Source: an uncultured Erysipelotrichaceae bacterium (lineage in GTDB: Bacteria > Bacillota_I > Bacilli_A > RF39 > UBA660). From it: a stretch of DNA of 53,756 nt. Numbering within the stretch: position 1 is the stretch's first letter; each line of letters opens with the position of its first letter. Of the stretch, positions 31,382-39,510 are shown one piece after another. The translations under genes were made by a program, and so were the position numbers. The notes below the pieces were generated by a model. The model did no database searches, was not told the DNA's origin, and saw only the letters and a list, made by a program, of their open reading frames with translations. The stretch covers positions 1-53,756 of the forward strand of contig CACZQD010000066.1 in the NCBI GenBank assembly GCA_902783215.1. The letters run 5' to 3'.

Positions 31382-31771
31382 ATGAAAGAAAAATCTTGTG
31401 GTGCAGTAGTAATTAATAATGGTCAAGTATTATTAATTCAATCAAATGAAGGTATCTATGGATTTCCTAAAGGACATATGGAAGAAGGAGAAAGTGAAAA
31501 GCAAACAGCCATTAGAGAAGTAAAAGAGGAAACTAATGTTGATATTATCATTGATTCTAATCAAAAATATACAATGTCTTATTTAGTAAAAGATATTATA
31601 CCTAAAGATGTAGTATATTTTATTGGCCATCCTGTAGGAGAAATAAACTTAAGACCTCAAGAATGTGAAATAAAAAAAGTTTTATGGGTTGATATTGATG
31701 AAGTAGAAAATATATTGGAATTTGATAATATTAAAAAGTTATGGAAACAAATAATGAAAAACATGATATAA
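31382..31771 (+). CDS. Nudix hydrolase, diadenosine tetraphosphatase-like
   Basis: Nudix enzymes cleave nucleoside diphosphates linked to another group. The Nudix box GHMEEGESEKQTAIREVKEETNVDI (GX5EX7REUXEEXGU, with N for the last G) is at about residues 34-58. The N-terminal KSCGAVVINNGQVLLIQ and GIYGFPKGH resemble the asymmetrical Ap4A hydrolase group. Length 129 aa is normal. ATG 31382 is used, with AAAGGAGG 9 bases upstream. trxA follows 25 bases later with no terminator between. Confidence 0.88.
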   Translation: MKEKSCGAVVINNGQVLLIQSNEGIYGFPKGHMEEGESEKQTAIREVKEETNVDIIIDSNQKYTMSYLVKDIIPKDVVYFIGHPVGEINLRPQECEIKKVLWVDIDEVENILEFDNIKKLWKQIMKNMI

Positions 31772-31796
31772 TTAATAAAGAAAGAGAGGGTATTAT

Positions 31797-32105
31797 ATGG
31801 GAGCAATTAAAATAGAAGAAAAAGAATTTGAACAAAAAACAAAAGAAGGAAAAGTATTAGTTGATTGTTTTGCCACTTGGTGTGGTCCTTGTAAAATGTT
31901 AAGTCCAATTATTGATGAAGTTGCTGAGGAAATAAATGATTGCTCATTTTATAAATTAGACGTTGATGAAGCAGAAAAAATTTCAAAACAATATGGAATT
32001 ATGTCTATACCAACTTTGTTATTATTTAAAGATGGGAAGTTAGTTAATCAAACTGTAGGTTTTAAGTCAAAAGAAGAAATAATAAGTTTTATAAATGAAA
32101 AATAA
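31797..32105 (+). CDS. trxA: Thioredoxin
   Basis: It is a small cytoplasmic disulfide reductase. FATWCGPCKMLSPIIDEVA holds the WCGPC active site at about residues 28-32. KLDVDEAEKISKQYGIMSIPTLLLFKDG with the cis-Pro at about 73 completes the fold. 102 residues is standard. It lies in the Nudix-trxA unit and ends at a hairpin that begins at its stop codon. Confidence 0.95.
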   Translation: MGAIKIEEKEFEQKTKEGKVLVDCFATWCGPCKMLSPIIDEVAEEINDCSFYKLDVDEAEKISKQYGIMSIPTLLLFKDGKLVNQTVGFKSKEEIISFINEK

Positions 32106-32128
32106 CTATAGTATAACTATAGTTTTCT
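32104..32128 (+). terminator. Terminator after trxA
   Basis: AACTATAG (32104-32111), loop TATAA, CTATAGTT (32117-32124), then T-rich. The arms are themselves palindromic, so other pairings are possible. Confidence 0.65.
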
Positions 32129-32143
32129 TTAGGAGGAATTTAA

Positions 32144-32635
32144 ATGGAAGTAAGAGATTTATATGATGAAAACAAAAAAGTAACAGGAAAAACATTTATT
32201 AAAGGAGAGCAAGTTCCAAAAGGATATTTTTACTTAATTGTAATTATTGTTATTGAAAATGATCAAGGAGAGTTTTTAATTCAAAAAAGAGTTGCAAGAA
32301 AAGGTGGTAAATGGGCATTAACTGGTGGTCATCCAAAAGCAGGAGAAACTAGCTTAGAAGGAATAATTGAAGAAGTAAAAGAAGAATTAGGAATTGATGT
32401 ATCAAAAGATAAATTGACTTTATTTAAAGAAATTACCAATAATGATCAATACTTTGATTTATATTATTTAAAGAAGAATATTGACATAAATGATATTGTT
32501 ATCCAAGAGGAAGAAGTTGATGGAGTAATGTGGGCTTCTAATGATAAAGTAAATAATATGTTTCAGGTAGGAGAATTCCATGAAGGGCATTATAAAATAT
32601 TGCAAGAATATTTAAAATATAGGAATCAAAAATGA
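32144..32635 (+). CDS. Nudix hydrolase (IPP-isomerase-like branch)
   Basis: The Nudix box GGHPKAGETSLEGIIEEVKEELGI is at about residues 66-89, preceded by GEFLIQKRVARKGGKWALTG. The N-terminal EVRDLYDENKKVTGK pattern is that of YfcD/IDI-like Nudix proteins, which often have unknown substrates. 163 residues. AGGAGG precedes the ATG. Its stop overlaps the next start as ATGA, so it is coupled to a HAD phosphatase, which suggests a nucleotide clean-up role. Confidence 0.85.
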   Translation: MEVRDLYDENKKVTGKTFIKGEQVPKGYFYLIVIIVIENDQGEFLIQKRVARKGGKWALTGGHPKAGETSLEGIIEEVKEELGIDVSKDKLTLFKEITNNDQYFDLYYLKKNIDINDIVIQEEEVDGVMWASNDKVNNMFQVGEFHEGHYKILQEYLKYRNQK

Positions 32636-33126
32636 AAATATATTTAGATTTTGATGATGTTTTAGTAGACACTTATAATAAAGTTAATGAATTAAAAAGA
32701 AAAGATCAAACACATCGTGAATTTATAACTTCTTGTGATTGGAATAATATTTTAGAAGATATTCAAGTAATAAATGATTCTATTCATTATTTAAAAAATA
32801 CTAAATTAGATGTTAATATCTTATCTAAAGTAAGTACTTTAAATGAAGCTGAGGCTAAAGTAAAATTTTTAAGAAGAAATGGAGTAAAAGTAAATATTCA
32901 TATAGTGCCTAATTTGTTAAAAAAAGATGATATAGTAAGTGCTAAAGGGAATATATTAATTGATGATAAAATATATAATTTAGATAATTGGACATCAGCC
33001 GGTGGCATAGGAATATTTTTTAATAAAGATAATAATAATATAGATGTTTATGGGAAAAAGAATACTAAATATCAACTAATTAATAATTTAGATTTATTAA
33101 TAAGTGGTATTCAAAAATATTTATAA
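32632..33126 (+). CDS. HAD-family phosphatase, 5'-nucleotidase-like
   Basis: Motif I is DFDDVLVDT at residues 5-13 (DxDxVxxDT, as in 5'(3')-deoxyribonucleotidases). A KVSTLNEAEAKVKFLRR segment provides the motif II/III region, and motif IV is LIDDKIYNLDNW. The 164-residue size suits the small NT5C group. The overlap with a Nudix gene suggests nucleoside monophosphate dephosphorylation after diphosphate hydrolysis. The substrate is not shown by sequence. Confidence 0.8.
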   Translation: MKIYLDFDDVLVDTYNKVNELKRKDQTHREFITSCDWNNILEDIQVINDSIHYLKNTKLDVNILSKVSTLNEAEAKVKFLRRNGVKVNIHIVPNLLKKDDIVSAKGNILIDDKIYNLDNWTSAGGIGIFFNKDNNNIDVYGKKNTKYQLINNLDLLISGIQKYL

Positions 33127-33167
33127 ATGGTATAATATAAACTATTATACTTTTTTGAGGTGATAAA

Positions 33168-33767
33168 ATGTCTAAAATATCCAATGTTATAACTATGTTA
33201 CAATTGCTGTCAACAGGTAGAAAATATAGTGTACAAGAATTATCTGATCTTTTAGAAGTCACACCACGAATGATTAGAATATACAAAGAAGAGTTAGAAA
33301 AATCAGGCATTTATATTGATACAATAATGGGTCCATATGGAGGTTATGTATTAAATCAATCTATTAGATTACCAGTTAGAAAGTTTAAAAAAGCAGATTA
33401 TCAATTAATAGATAATTATATTAAAAAAGAAAAAAATACTCAAAAACAAGAAAAATTAGAAATATTAAAAGATAAAATTAGAGGAGTATATATTGGAAGT
33501 AAACAAGAAAGTAAAGAGCTTAATTTAGAAGACGAAACTTTAAATAAATATAATATTCTAACAAAAGCTATTAAAGAAAGACGTAAAGTCAAAATACTAT
33601 ATTATTCTTATAATAGTGGCGAAAATGAAAGAGTTATTAATCCTGCAGAAATGTTTTTGTTTAAAGATGGTTGGTATTGTGCTGCATACTGCGAATTAAG
33701 AAAAGATATTCGTCATTTTGAATTAAAAAGAATAAGAAAATATGAATTACTTGATATTATTTTTTAA
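33168..33767 (+). CDS. HTH-WYL transcriptional regulator
   Basis: Residues 1-55 form a winged-helix HTH_11 (MLQLLSTGRKYSVQELSDLLEVTPRMIRIYKEEL). Residues about 125-195 form a WYL domain (AIKERRKVKILYYSYNSG, then PAEMFLFKDGWYCAAYC and RHFELKRI), which senses nucleotides or other ligands in defence, SOS and metabolic regulators. GAGGTGA precedes the ATG, and a TATAAT lies near 33131. The SIS-domain gene follows by 51 bp and may be cotranscribed or controlled by it. Confidence 0.88.
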   Translation: MSKISNVITMLQLLSTGRKYSVQELSDLLEVTPRMIRIYKEELEKSGIYIDTIMGPYGGYVLNQSIRLPVRKFKKADYQLIDNYIKKEKNTQKQEKLEILKDKIRGVYIGSKQESKELNLEDETLNKYNILTKAIKERRKVKILYYSYNSGENERVINPAEMFLFKDGWYCAAYCELRKDIRHFELKRIRKYELLDIIF

Positions 33768-33818
33768 GTAGACGATATATTACCTATATATTTAGTAAAC
33801 TATTGTTGAGGTGGTAAT

Positions 33819-34724
33819 ATGTTAGAAAATTTCGAATTACTTAATGATCGGATCATAGATGCTTTAGAAAAGTCTGATTTGGAAGAAATAAGAAATAAAT
33901 TAAGTAATATTAAAACTCCTACAATTGTTAGTGGAGTAGGAGGATCAAAAGTAGTTAGTAATTATGTAAGTAAAGTATTAACTGCTAAAAATAATATAAT
34001 ATCAACTAGTATTGAACCTAGAGATATATTATATATGAATTTAGAAAACTACTATAATATTATATCCTGTAGTTATGGTGGTAATAATTATGGAGTAAGA
34101 TTATCATTTAATAATCACTTAAAACATTATTTATTGTCAAAAAATAAACAAGACGGAATTATTGATTTACAATATCAAACAACCATTAAAGATGAAAATA
34201 GTTTTATTTCTTTAGCTGCTACAATGATACCAATGAGTATAATGTTATCATATTATTTGGATAATGATTTAAGTTTAATATATGATATTTTAAATACTAA
34301 ACTAGATTTTACTTTCGATATAAAAGATATTTATGAAATATTATGTGGATATGAGTCAATTACAGCTTCACATTATTTAGATTCCACACTAACTGAAGCG
34401 GGAATAGGTATTCCTATTATTCATAGTAAATATGATTATTGTCATGGAAGAACTACAATTACGAAGAATTATAATTCTAATATGATTTTATTAAATGATG
34501 ATCGTAAGTTAGATAAAAGATTGATAGCAACTTTAATTGATAATGGTAAAGATATAATTGTTTTTAAAAGGAAGTATCAAGATGACATAATAAATGATTA
34601 TTATTTAACTTATTTAAGTATGCTTTTTACAAAAGAAATAGCCTTAAAAAAAGGTGTTGATCTATCAAATGTAAATTATTCACCAATGGTAAAAAAATTA
34701 TATTATTATAAGGAGGAAATGTAG
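33819..34724 (+). CDS. SIS (sugar isomerase) domain protein
   Basis: SIS domains bind phosphosugars in isomerases and regulators. TPTIVSGVGGSKVVSNYVSKVL (about 31-52) looks like the first SIS strand and loop. IISCSYGGNNYGVRL gives the Ser/Gly phosphate loop. The C-terminal EIALKKGVDLSNVNYSPMVKKLYYY resembles the closing helix-loop of GlmS/AgaS-type proteins. The match is divergent. GAGGTGG precedes the ATG. Three bases separate it from the following HAM1 gene, so they form one unit. Confidence 0.7.
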   Translation: MLENFELLNDRIIDALEKSDLEEIRNKLSNIKTPTIVSGVGGSKVVSNYVSKVLTAKNNIISTSIEPRDILYMNLENYYNIISCSYGGNNYGVRLSFNNHLKHYLLSKNKQDGIIDLQYQTTIKDENSFISLAATMIPMSIMLSYYLDNDLSLIYDILNTKLDFTFDIKDIYEILCGYESITASHYLDSTLTEAGIGIPIIHSKYDYCHGRTTITKNYNSNMILLNDDRKLDKRLIATLIDNGKDIIVFKRKYQDDIINDYYLTYLSMLFTKEIALKKGVDLSNVNYSPMVKKLYYYKEEM

Positions 34725-34727
34725 TAT

Positions 34728-35330
34728 ATGAAAATCACTTATGTTACGGGTAACTATGGTAAATACATATCCGTTAAAGAAAAATTTGATAATGCGCGGA
34801 TAAATATTAAATATGCTAATATTGATATTAATGAGCCAAACATTAATGATATAGAGTATATTTCCAAATATAAAGCAATGAAAGCATATGAACTAATCAA
34901 AGAACCAGTTTTTGTTGCTGATTCAGGATTCTATATTAATAATTATCCAAATAATCCAGGATATCCTGGCGCCTTTGTTAAAAGAAGTGGTGTTAGTTCT
35001 AATCCTGATAAACTATTATTGGAAATGAAGGATATTCAAGATAGAACTTGCTATTTTTTAGATTGTTTAACGTTTTATGATGGACAACATTTTTATCAAT
35101 TCTTTGGTAAATGTGAGGGAACACTAAGCAAAGAAAAAAGAGGAAACAGTTTAAAACGCGCAAAATCAAATTTATGGTTTGTATTTATTCCTAAAAATTG
35201 TTCTAAAACTTTAGCGCAAATGACTGATGAGGAAAGAAATACTCGTAACGATGGAAGAACAAATGCTACTGATAACTTTATCAATTGGTATACTAATGAA
35301 TATAATTTTTCAAAACAGAAGGTAAAATAG
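34728..35330 (+). CDS. HAM1/RdgB-like non-canonical purine NTP pyrophosphatase (divergent)
   Basis: This family hydrolyses ITP, dITP and XTP to keep them out of nucleic acids. The N-terminal VTGNYGKYISVKEKF (TxNxxK-type), VADSGFYINNYPNNPGYPGAFVKR (ADSG block) and EGTLSKEKRG are clear. The usual FGYDPIF is replaced by SNLWFVFIPKN and the final SHR by TRNDGR, so this is a divergent branch. 200 residues. AGGAGG is 11 bases before ATG. A strong terminator overlaps the 3' end. Confidence 0.85.
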   Translation: MKITYVTGNYGKYISVKEKFDNARINIKYANIDINEPNINDIEYISKYKAMKAYELIKEPVFVADSGFYINNYPNNPGYPGAFVKRSGVSSNPDKLLLEMKDIQDRTCYFLDCLTFYDGQHFYQFFGKCEGTLSKEKRGNSLKRAKSNLWFVFIPKNCSKTLAQMTDEERNTRNDGRTNATDNFINWYTNEYNFSKQKVK

Positions 35331-35342
35331 TCTTCTGTTTTA
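35312..35342 (+). terminator. Intrinsic terminator after the HAM1 gene
   Basis: AAAACAGAAG (35312-35321) pairs perfectly with CTTCTGTTTT (35332-35341). Confidence 0.85.
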
Positions 35343-35372
35343 TTGACATTTGTATAATATATGTGTTAGAAT
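35343..35372 (+). promoter_or_regulatory. Promoter of the phosphoesterase/ankyrin-AAA+ pair
   Basis: TTGACA (35343-35348), 18 bp, TAGAAT (35367-35372). It excludes a gene start at 35375 and supports ATG 35399. Confidence 0.8.
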
Positions 35373-35398
35373 AAATGACAAATTTTGGGGGATTAAAT

Positions 35399-36418
35399 AT
35401 GACAGAAACTAATAAATTGATTATTAAGATGATTGAAGAAGGTGCAAGTGTAAATAAGATTGCTCAAGTAACTGGATTAAGCAACAAACAATTATTTTAC
35501 AGATTAAATTTATTAAAAGCCAAAGGTTTTACTTTTACAAGAAAATATTATGAAAATGGCGATATTACTTATAATATAATTAAAAGCATTAATCCGATAA
35601 AAAACATCAGTACAACAATATTAACTGATAGAAATAGTAACAGTTTTAAAGCTCTTTTTATATCTGACATACATTTAGGAAGTTTATATGACTGTGTCAA
35701 ATATTTAGATATGGTATATGATTATTGTATTAATAATAATATTTATACTATTATTAATGCTGGAGATTTTATTGATGGAACTATTGGTAATATAAAAAAA
35801 ATAGAAGATATTGATACACAAATAAATTATGCTATAAAAAATTATCCATTTGATAAAAATATACTTAATTTTTTATGCCTAGGAAATCATGATTATAGTG
35901 CATTAGAAAAATATGGACAAGATTTTGGAAAAACATTAAATGCTAGAAGACATGATATTGTTCCAATTGGATATGGAACTGGTGTTATTAACTTAAAAAA
36001 TGACTATATTGTTATAAGACATCCTGAAACGCCAAATAGTGTTACTACTGATTTAAATAAGCGATTTATTTTTTATGGACACTCTCATAAAATGAAAGTT
36101 TTAACAAGTCATTTTAACAATGTATTAAATATCCCATCATTATGTAATTTACCTATGTCAAAACATACAATACCAGGAGCTCTTCTAGCTGAATTGAAAT
36201 TCAATAATGGTGAAATAACTAATGGTTTATTCACACAGTTAATAATTATGAATAATGAATTATGTCCAATTAATGAAATGAATTTATATTTAAAAGGTGG
36301 AAATGGAGATGCTAATGCAATTATTAATAATATAGATGATCGAAAGTACACTAACACATTATCGAATAAGAAAGTATTGAGCCAAATAGATAAATTCAAT
36401 AAAAGATATCATAGATAA
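35399..36418 (+). CDS. HTH-metallophosphoesterase fusion protein
   Basis: Residues 1-50 contain a helix-turn-helix (IEEGASVNKIAQVTGLSNKQLFYRL). From about residue 75 a calcineurin-like phosphoesterase follows with all metal motifs: ISDIHLGS (DxH), NAGDFIDG (GDxxD), LGNHDYS (GNHD), IVIRHPE and FYGHSHK (GHxH). The pairing suggests DNA or RNA binding with a hydrolase, as seen in phage or plasmid YfcE/SbcD-like proteins; the substrate is unknown. GGGGGA lies eight bases before ATG 35399. The ankyrin-AAA+ gene follows 23 bases later with AGGAGGGA, so the two are cotranscribed. Confidence 0.82.
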   Translation: MTETNKLIIKMIEEGASVNKIAQVTGLSNKQLFYRLNLLKAKGFTFTRKYYENGDITYNIIKSINPIKNISTTILTDRNSNSFKALFISDIHLGSLYDCVKYLDMVYDYCINNNIYTIINAGDFIDGTIGNIKKIEDIDTQINYAIKNYPFDKNILNFLCLGNHDYSALEKYGQDFGKTLNARRHDIVPIGYGTGVINLKNDYIVIRHPETPNSVTTDLNKRFIFYGHSHKMKVLTSHFNNVLNIPSLCNLPMSKHTIPGALLAELKFNNGEITNGLFTQLIIMNNELCPINEMNLYLKGGNGDANAIINNIDDRKYTNTLSNKKVLSQIDKFNKRYHR

Positions 36419-36441
36419 TAATTATTAGGAGGGAAGATTTT

Positions 36442-37971
36442 ATGTTTGATAGTGATGATATATCAGAAATGTTACCATTTATAACAAATAATTATAAAAA
36501 GAATTTAGAAGAAATGCGATTAATATTAGTAAATGATCTACACAATGTTGATAACTATGGTAACACATTACTTCATGCTTTTGCCTATGATTCTTGTTAT
36601 GATGAAGAACCAAAAAGATTATTGGCTATTCAAACATTACTAGATTATGGACTTAATCCAAATGACGAAGATATTACAGGACAAAACTTTATTCAAGCAG
36701 CAATGTATGATGGTACTACAGATCAGTATATCTTACAATTAATAGATGAAGCTATTAAGTATAAATTAGATGTCAACCACAAAGATAGTAGTGGTAATAC
36801 TATGATGCATTCAGCAATTTTTTCGAATAATTATGATGTAGACACGTTGATTTCGATTCATAACCTATTAGAAAAACACGGTTTCAATAAAGATTTGTTA
36901 AATAAGCAAGGAATGGACACTGTAAAAGCAATGTATTGTTGTGAAGCATATGGTAATGATGAAATAAAATATTTTAAAGAAGCTATTGGTTATGATAAAG
37001 AATCTCATATTAATAAAAAAGATAGTATTACTCGAACAGAAATAGAAGAAGACTTTAAAAATTTTGGACAAGTATTGAATAATAAACAATACAAATTTAA
37101 ACCAACTATTGGCCGTGATAAAGAAATAATGGAAATTATGATATCACTAGCCAAAGAAAAAGAAAGCACTATTATCGTAGGAGAATCGGGTGTGGGGAAA
37201 AGCGCATTATTAGATGAATTAGCATATCAAATTCAAAATAATAATGTTCCTAAATTTTTAAAACATCGAACCATTGTTGAAGTTATGCCGAGTTCCTTAG
37301 TATCTGGTTGTGAATATGTTGGACAATTTGAAAAGAAAATGCATGAATTTTTAAAACTATGTGAAAAACATAATGCTATAGTTGTTATAAATGAAATTCA
37401 TAGTATTTATGGTACTGGAGTATCTAAAGGTAATGATAATGATATGGCTAGTATACTTAAAACTTATTTAGACAAACCGAATTTTAAAATTATTGGTACA
37501 ACTACAAATGATGAATATGAAAAATACTTTACGCATAATGCTTTAAAGAGAAGATTTGGTAAAATATTAGTTAAAGAACCAGATAAAGAAACATTAAAAG
37601 TAATTATTTGTAAAGTTATAAATGATTATTTAGAAAATAACAATATATCTTTTCAAAATGAAAAAATAAAAAAAGATATAATTGATAATATCATTTGGGC
37701 AACAGAAGATAGACATAGAGTATATAATGATAAAGAAAATAATCCATCTTTAGCTATCTCAATTATTGATACAGCATTTGCTATATCAAAAGTATACGAT
37801 AGTGAAACAATTGATCTTAATCATTTTATTCAAGCTATAGAAAGTAATTATAGAATATATGATATAGCCAAAAAAGAGGCAATTGATCGATTAAAATACA
37901 TTAAAATGAGTAATGAAATACCAAAAAAATTAAGTAAAATAATTAGTTTAAAAAAAGACACAAAACTTTAA
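36442..37971 (+). CDS. Ankyrin-repeat protein fused to one ClpA/B-type AAA+ module
   Basis: Residues about 25-180 hold three to four ankyrin-type repeats (DNYGNTLLHAFAYD, DITGQNFIQAAMYD, DSSGNTMMHSAIFS, NKQGMDTVKAMY). Residues about 215-480 are a single AAA+ domain like ClpA/B D1: GRDKEIMEIM, Walker A GESGVGKSA (about 247), Walker B VVINEIHSIYGTG (about 315), sensor 1 IIGTTTNDEY and arginine finger ALKRRFGK. The Walker B Asp is Asn here; the catalytic Glu is kept. There is no ClpN domain, middle domain or second AAA+, so this is not a Clp unfoldase. It may be an ankyrin-targeted ATPase working with the phosphoesterase next door. It meets the LysR gene tail to tail with a 4-bp overlap. Confidence 0.82.
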   Translation: MFDSDDISEMLPFITNNYKKNLEEMRLILVNDLHNVDNYGNTLLHAFAYDSCYDEEPKRLLAIQTLLDYGLNPNDEDITGQNFIQAAMYDGTTDQYILQLIDEAIKYKLDVNHKDSSGNTMMHSAIFSNNYDVDTLISIHNLLEKHGFNKDLLNKQGMDTVKAMYCCEAYGNDEIKYFKEAIGYDKESHINKKDSITRTEIEEDFKNFGQVLNNKQYKFKPTIGRDKEIMEIMISLAKEKESTIIVGESGVGKSALLDELAYQIQNNNVPKFLKHRTIVEVMPSSLVSGCEYVGQFEKKMHEFLKLCEKHNAIVVINEIHSIYGTGVSKGNDNDMASILKTYLDKPNFKIIGTTTNDEYEKYFTHNALKRRFGKILVKEPDKETLKVIICKVINDYLENNNISFQNEKIKKDIIDNIIWATEDRHRVYNDKENNPSLAISIIDTAFAISKVYDSETIDLNHFIQAIESNYRIYDIAKKEAIDRLKYIKMSNEIPKKLSKIISLKKDTKL

Positions 37972-37987
37972 ATAGATTTGTGTTTTA
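37954..37987. terminator. Bidirectional terminator between the AAA+ and LysR genes
   Basis: ACACAAA (37958-37964) pairs with TTTGTGT (37977-37983). An A run precedes and a T run follows, so it works on both strands. Both stop codons lie in the loop. Confidence 0.65.
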
Positions 37988-38864
37988 TTATGTCTATTAA
38001 TTTCCTAGTGCTAAAATTAGGTAAATGATTTTTAGAAATAGCAATTCCTATATATCTACTTGGAATTTTTTCTTTAATCTTTAATTTATATAAAGTATGG
38101 TTATTTAACTCATCTTTAATATATTCTTTAGTTACATATCCAATACCGAGACCAATTTTCGAAAATTCAACAACTAATGAATAACTTGCTAACTCAATAT
38201 TAGGTTTAAGTATCATACCGTTTTCTCTCGCAATATTATCTAAAAATTCTCTAGTATTTGAACCTTTGGCTTGCAAAATTAAAGGATAATTATTTAAATC
38301 TTTGAAAGAAAGTTCTTTATCAATTAAATCTTGATATTTACTATTTACTACAAAGCAATCATTTATTTTATTACATTTAATAATATCAATATCATTACCA
38401 TAGTTTTTATCATTTAAATTTAATATTACTATATCTATTAATCCATTTCTTAATTTTGGCATTAAATCAGAAGTTAAATTAGTTACAATTTGTATATCTA
38501 TTTTAGGATATAAAGAATGAAATTCTTCTAAATATGGAAGTAAAAATTCTTTTGTTAATGTTGTACTGATACCAATTTTAATACATCCTGTTTCTAAATT
38601 AATCAAATCTGTAAATTTGTTTTCCGCACTATTAATATATTCGATAGCTTGTTTAATATAATGATAGAATTCCACACCTTCATTAGTTAAATGTACCCCT
38701 TTTTTTGTTCTAATGAATAGTTGACCACCTAATTGTTCTTCTAAATTTTTAATTGATTTAGAAATAGCTGGTTGTGAAATGTTTAATTCTTGAGCAGCTT
38801 TAGTAATATTTTTATTATTAGCAACTGCATAAAAAACTCGATATAATTCAAAATCTATATTCAT
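37968..38864 (-). CDS. LysR-family transcriptional regulator
   Basis: The N-terminal winged HTH is canonical: LYRVFYAVANNKNITKAAQELNISQPAISKSIKNLEEQLGGQLF, then FIRTKKGVHLTNEG. A periplasmic-binding-like effector domain follows (about residues 90-290). 298 residues is typical. GGAGG precedes the ATG on the minus strand. It diverges from the coaE operon across 88 bp holding a 10-bp inverted repeat, so it probably controls itself and/or coaE. The effector is unknown. Confidence 0.93.
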   Translation of the reverse strand: MNIDFELYRVFYAVANNKNITKAAQELNISQPAISKSIKNLEEQLGGQLFIRTKKGVHLTNEGVEFYHYIKQAIEYINSAENKFTDLINLETGCIKIGISTTLTKEFLLPYLEEFHSLYPKIDIQIVTNLTSDLMPKLRNGLIDIVILNLNDKNYGNDIDIIKCNKINDCFVVNSKYQDLIDKELSFKDLNNYPLILQAKGSNTREFLDNIARENGMILKPNIELASYSLVVEFSKIGLGIGYVTKEYIKDELNNHTLYKLKIKEKIPSRYIGIAISKNHLPNFSTRKLIDIIKHKSI

Positions 38865-38875
38865 AATAACCTCCA

Positions 38876-38931
38876 GTTATAATTAACATAACAAATATGT
38901 ATTTTAATTATAACGCAAAATAGATTATAAT
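38876..38931. promoter_or_regulatory. Divergent LysR/coaE control region with 10-bp inverted repeat
   Basis: GTTATAATTA (38876-38885) and TAATTATAAC (38905-38914) form a perfect inverted repeat with a 19-bp spacer, a plausible LysR operator. A TATAAT at 38926-38931 is the likely coaE -10; its -35 region would overlap the right arm. Confidence 0.55.
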
Positions 38932-38952
38932 ACAAGTAGAGGAGGAGATAAT

Positions 38953-39510
38953 ATGATTATTGGAATATGTGGAAAAAGTGGAAGTGGTAAAAGTACATTA
39001 TCTAAAGCTATAATAGATAAATATCCTAATCAAGCTATACACGTCGAAATTGATAAAGTAGGACATTATGTTTTAGGACTCCCACAAGTGCAAGAACAAC
39101 TAGTAAATACTTTTGGTAAAAATATTATTGATAATGATAAAATTAATCGTAAAAGATTGGGAGATATTGTCTTTAATTCTTATCAAAAGATGGATAAGTT
39201 AACAGATATAACTTGGAAGTATATGCAAATTGAGATAGATAATATAGTTGATAATAATAAAGAAAAGATAATAATTCTAGATTGGTTATTGCTTCCTAAA
39301 TCTAAATATCTTCACATGTGTGATTATAAAATATTAATAGATATTCCTTATGAAGTAAGGTTAAAAAGAGCGATGGAAAGAGATAATATAACAGAAGAAG
39401 ATTTTATATTAAGAGAAAAAGCTACAATTGAGTATCAAAGCGATGATTTTGATTACATAATTAAAAGTGAAAATATTGAAAAAGTAAGAAAGATGGTGAA
39501 TATATTATGA
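38953..39510 (+). CDS. coaE: Dephospho-CoA kinase (divergent)
   Basis: It adds the 3'-phosphate in the last step of CoA synthesis. P-loop GICGKSGSGKST at residues 4-15. HVEIDKVGHYVL corresponds to the DxDxxxH/R region. GKNIIDNDKINRKRLGDIVF is strongly CoaE-like (FG..I....IDR..L...VF). The LID region is RLKRAMERDNITEEDF. The family's DADxxAH is altered to EIDKVGHYV, so it is divergent. The adjacent overlapping coaD supports the call. GAGGAGG precedes the ATG. Confidence 0.82.
   Translation: MIIGICGKSGSGKSTLSKAIIDKYPNQAIHVEIDKVGHYVLGLPQVQEQLVNTFGKNIIDNDKINRKRLGDIVFNSYQKMDKLTDITWKYMQIEIDNIVDNNKEKIIILDWLLLPKSKYLHMCDYKILIDIPYEVRLKRAMERDNITEEDFILREKATIEYQSDDFDYIIKSENIEKVRKMVNIL

Noticed and set aside
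31175..31426. 83-codon minus-strand open frame across the terminator and promoter at 31281-31344
   Set aside because: It runs through a strong terminator and a consensus promoter of the opposite strand and has no ribosome binding site.
36442..37971. ClpB/ClpC chaperone
   Set aside because: Only one AAA+ module is present, the ClpN and middle domains are absent, and ankyrin repeats replace the N-terminal region.
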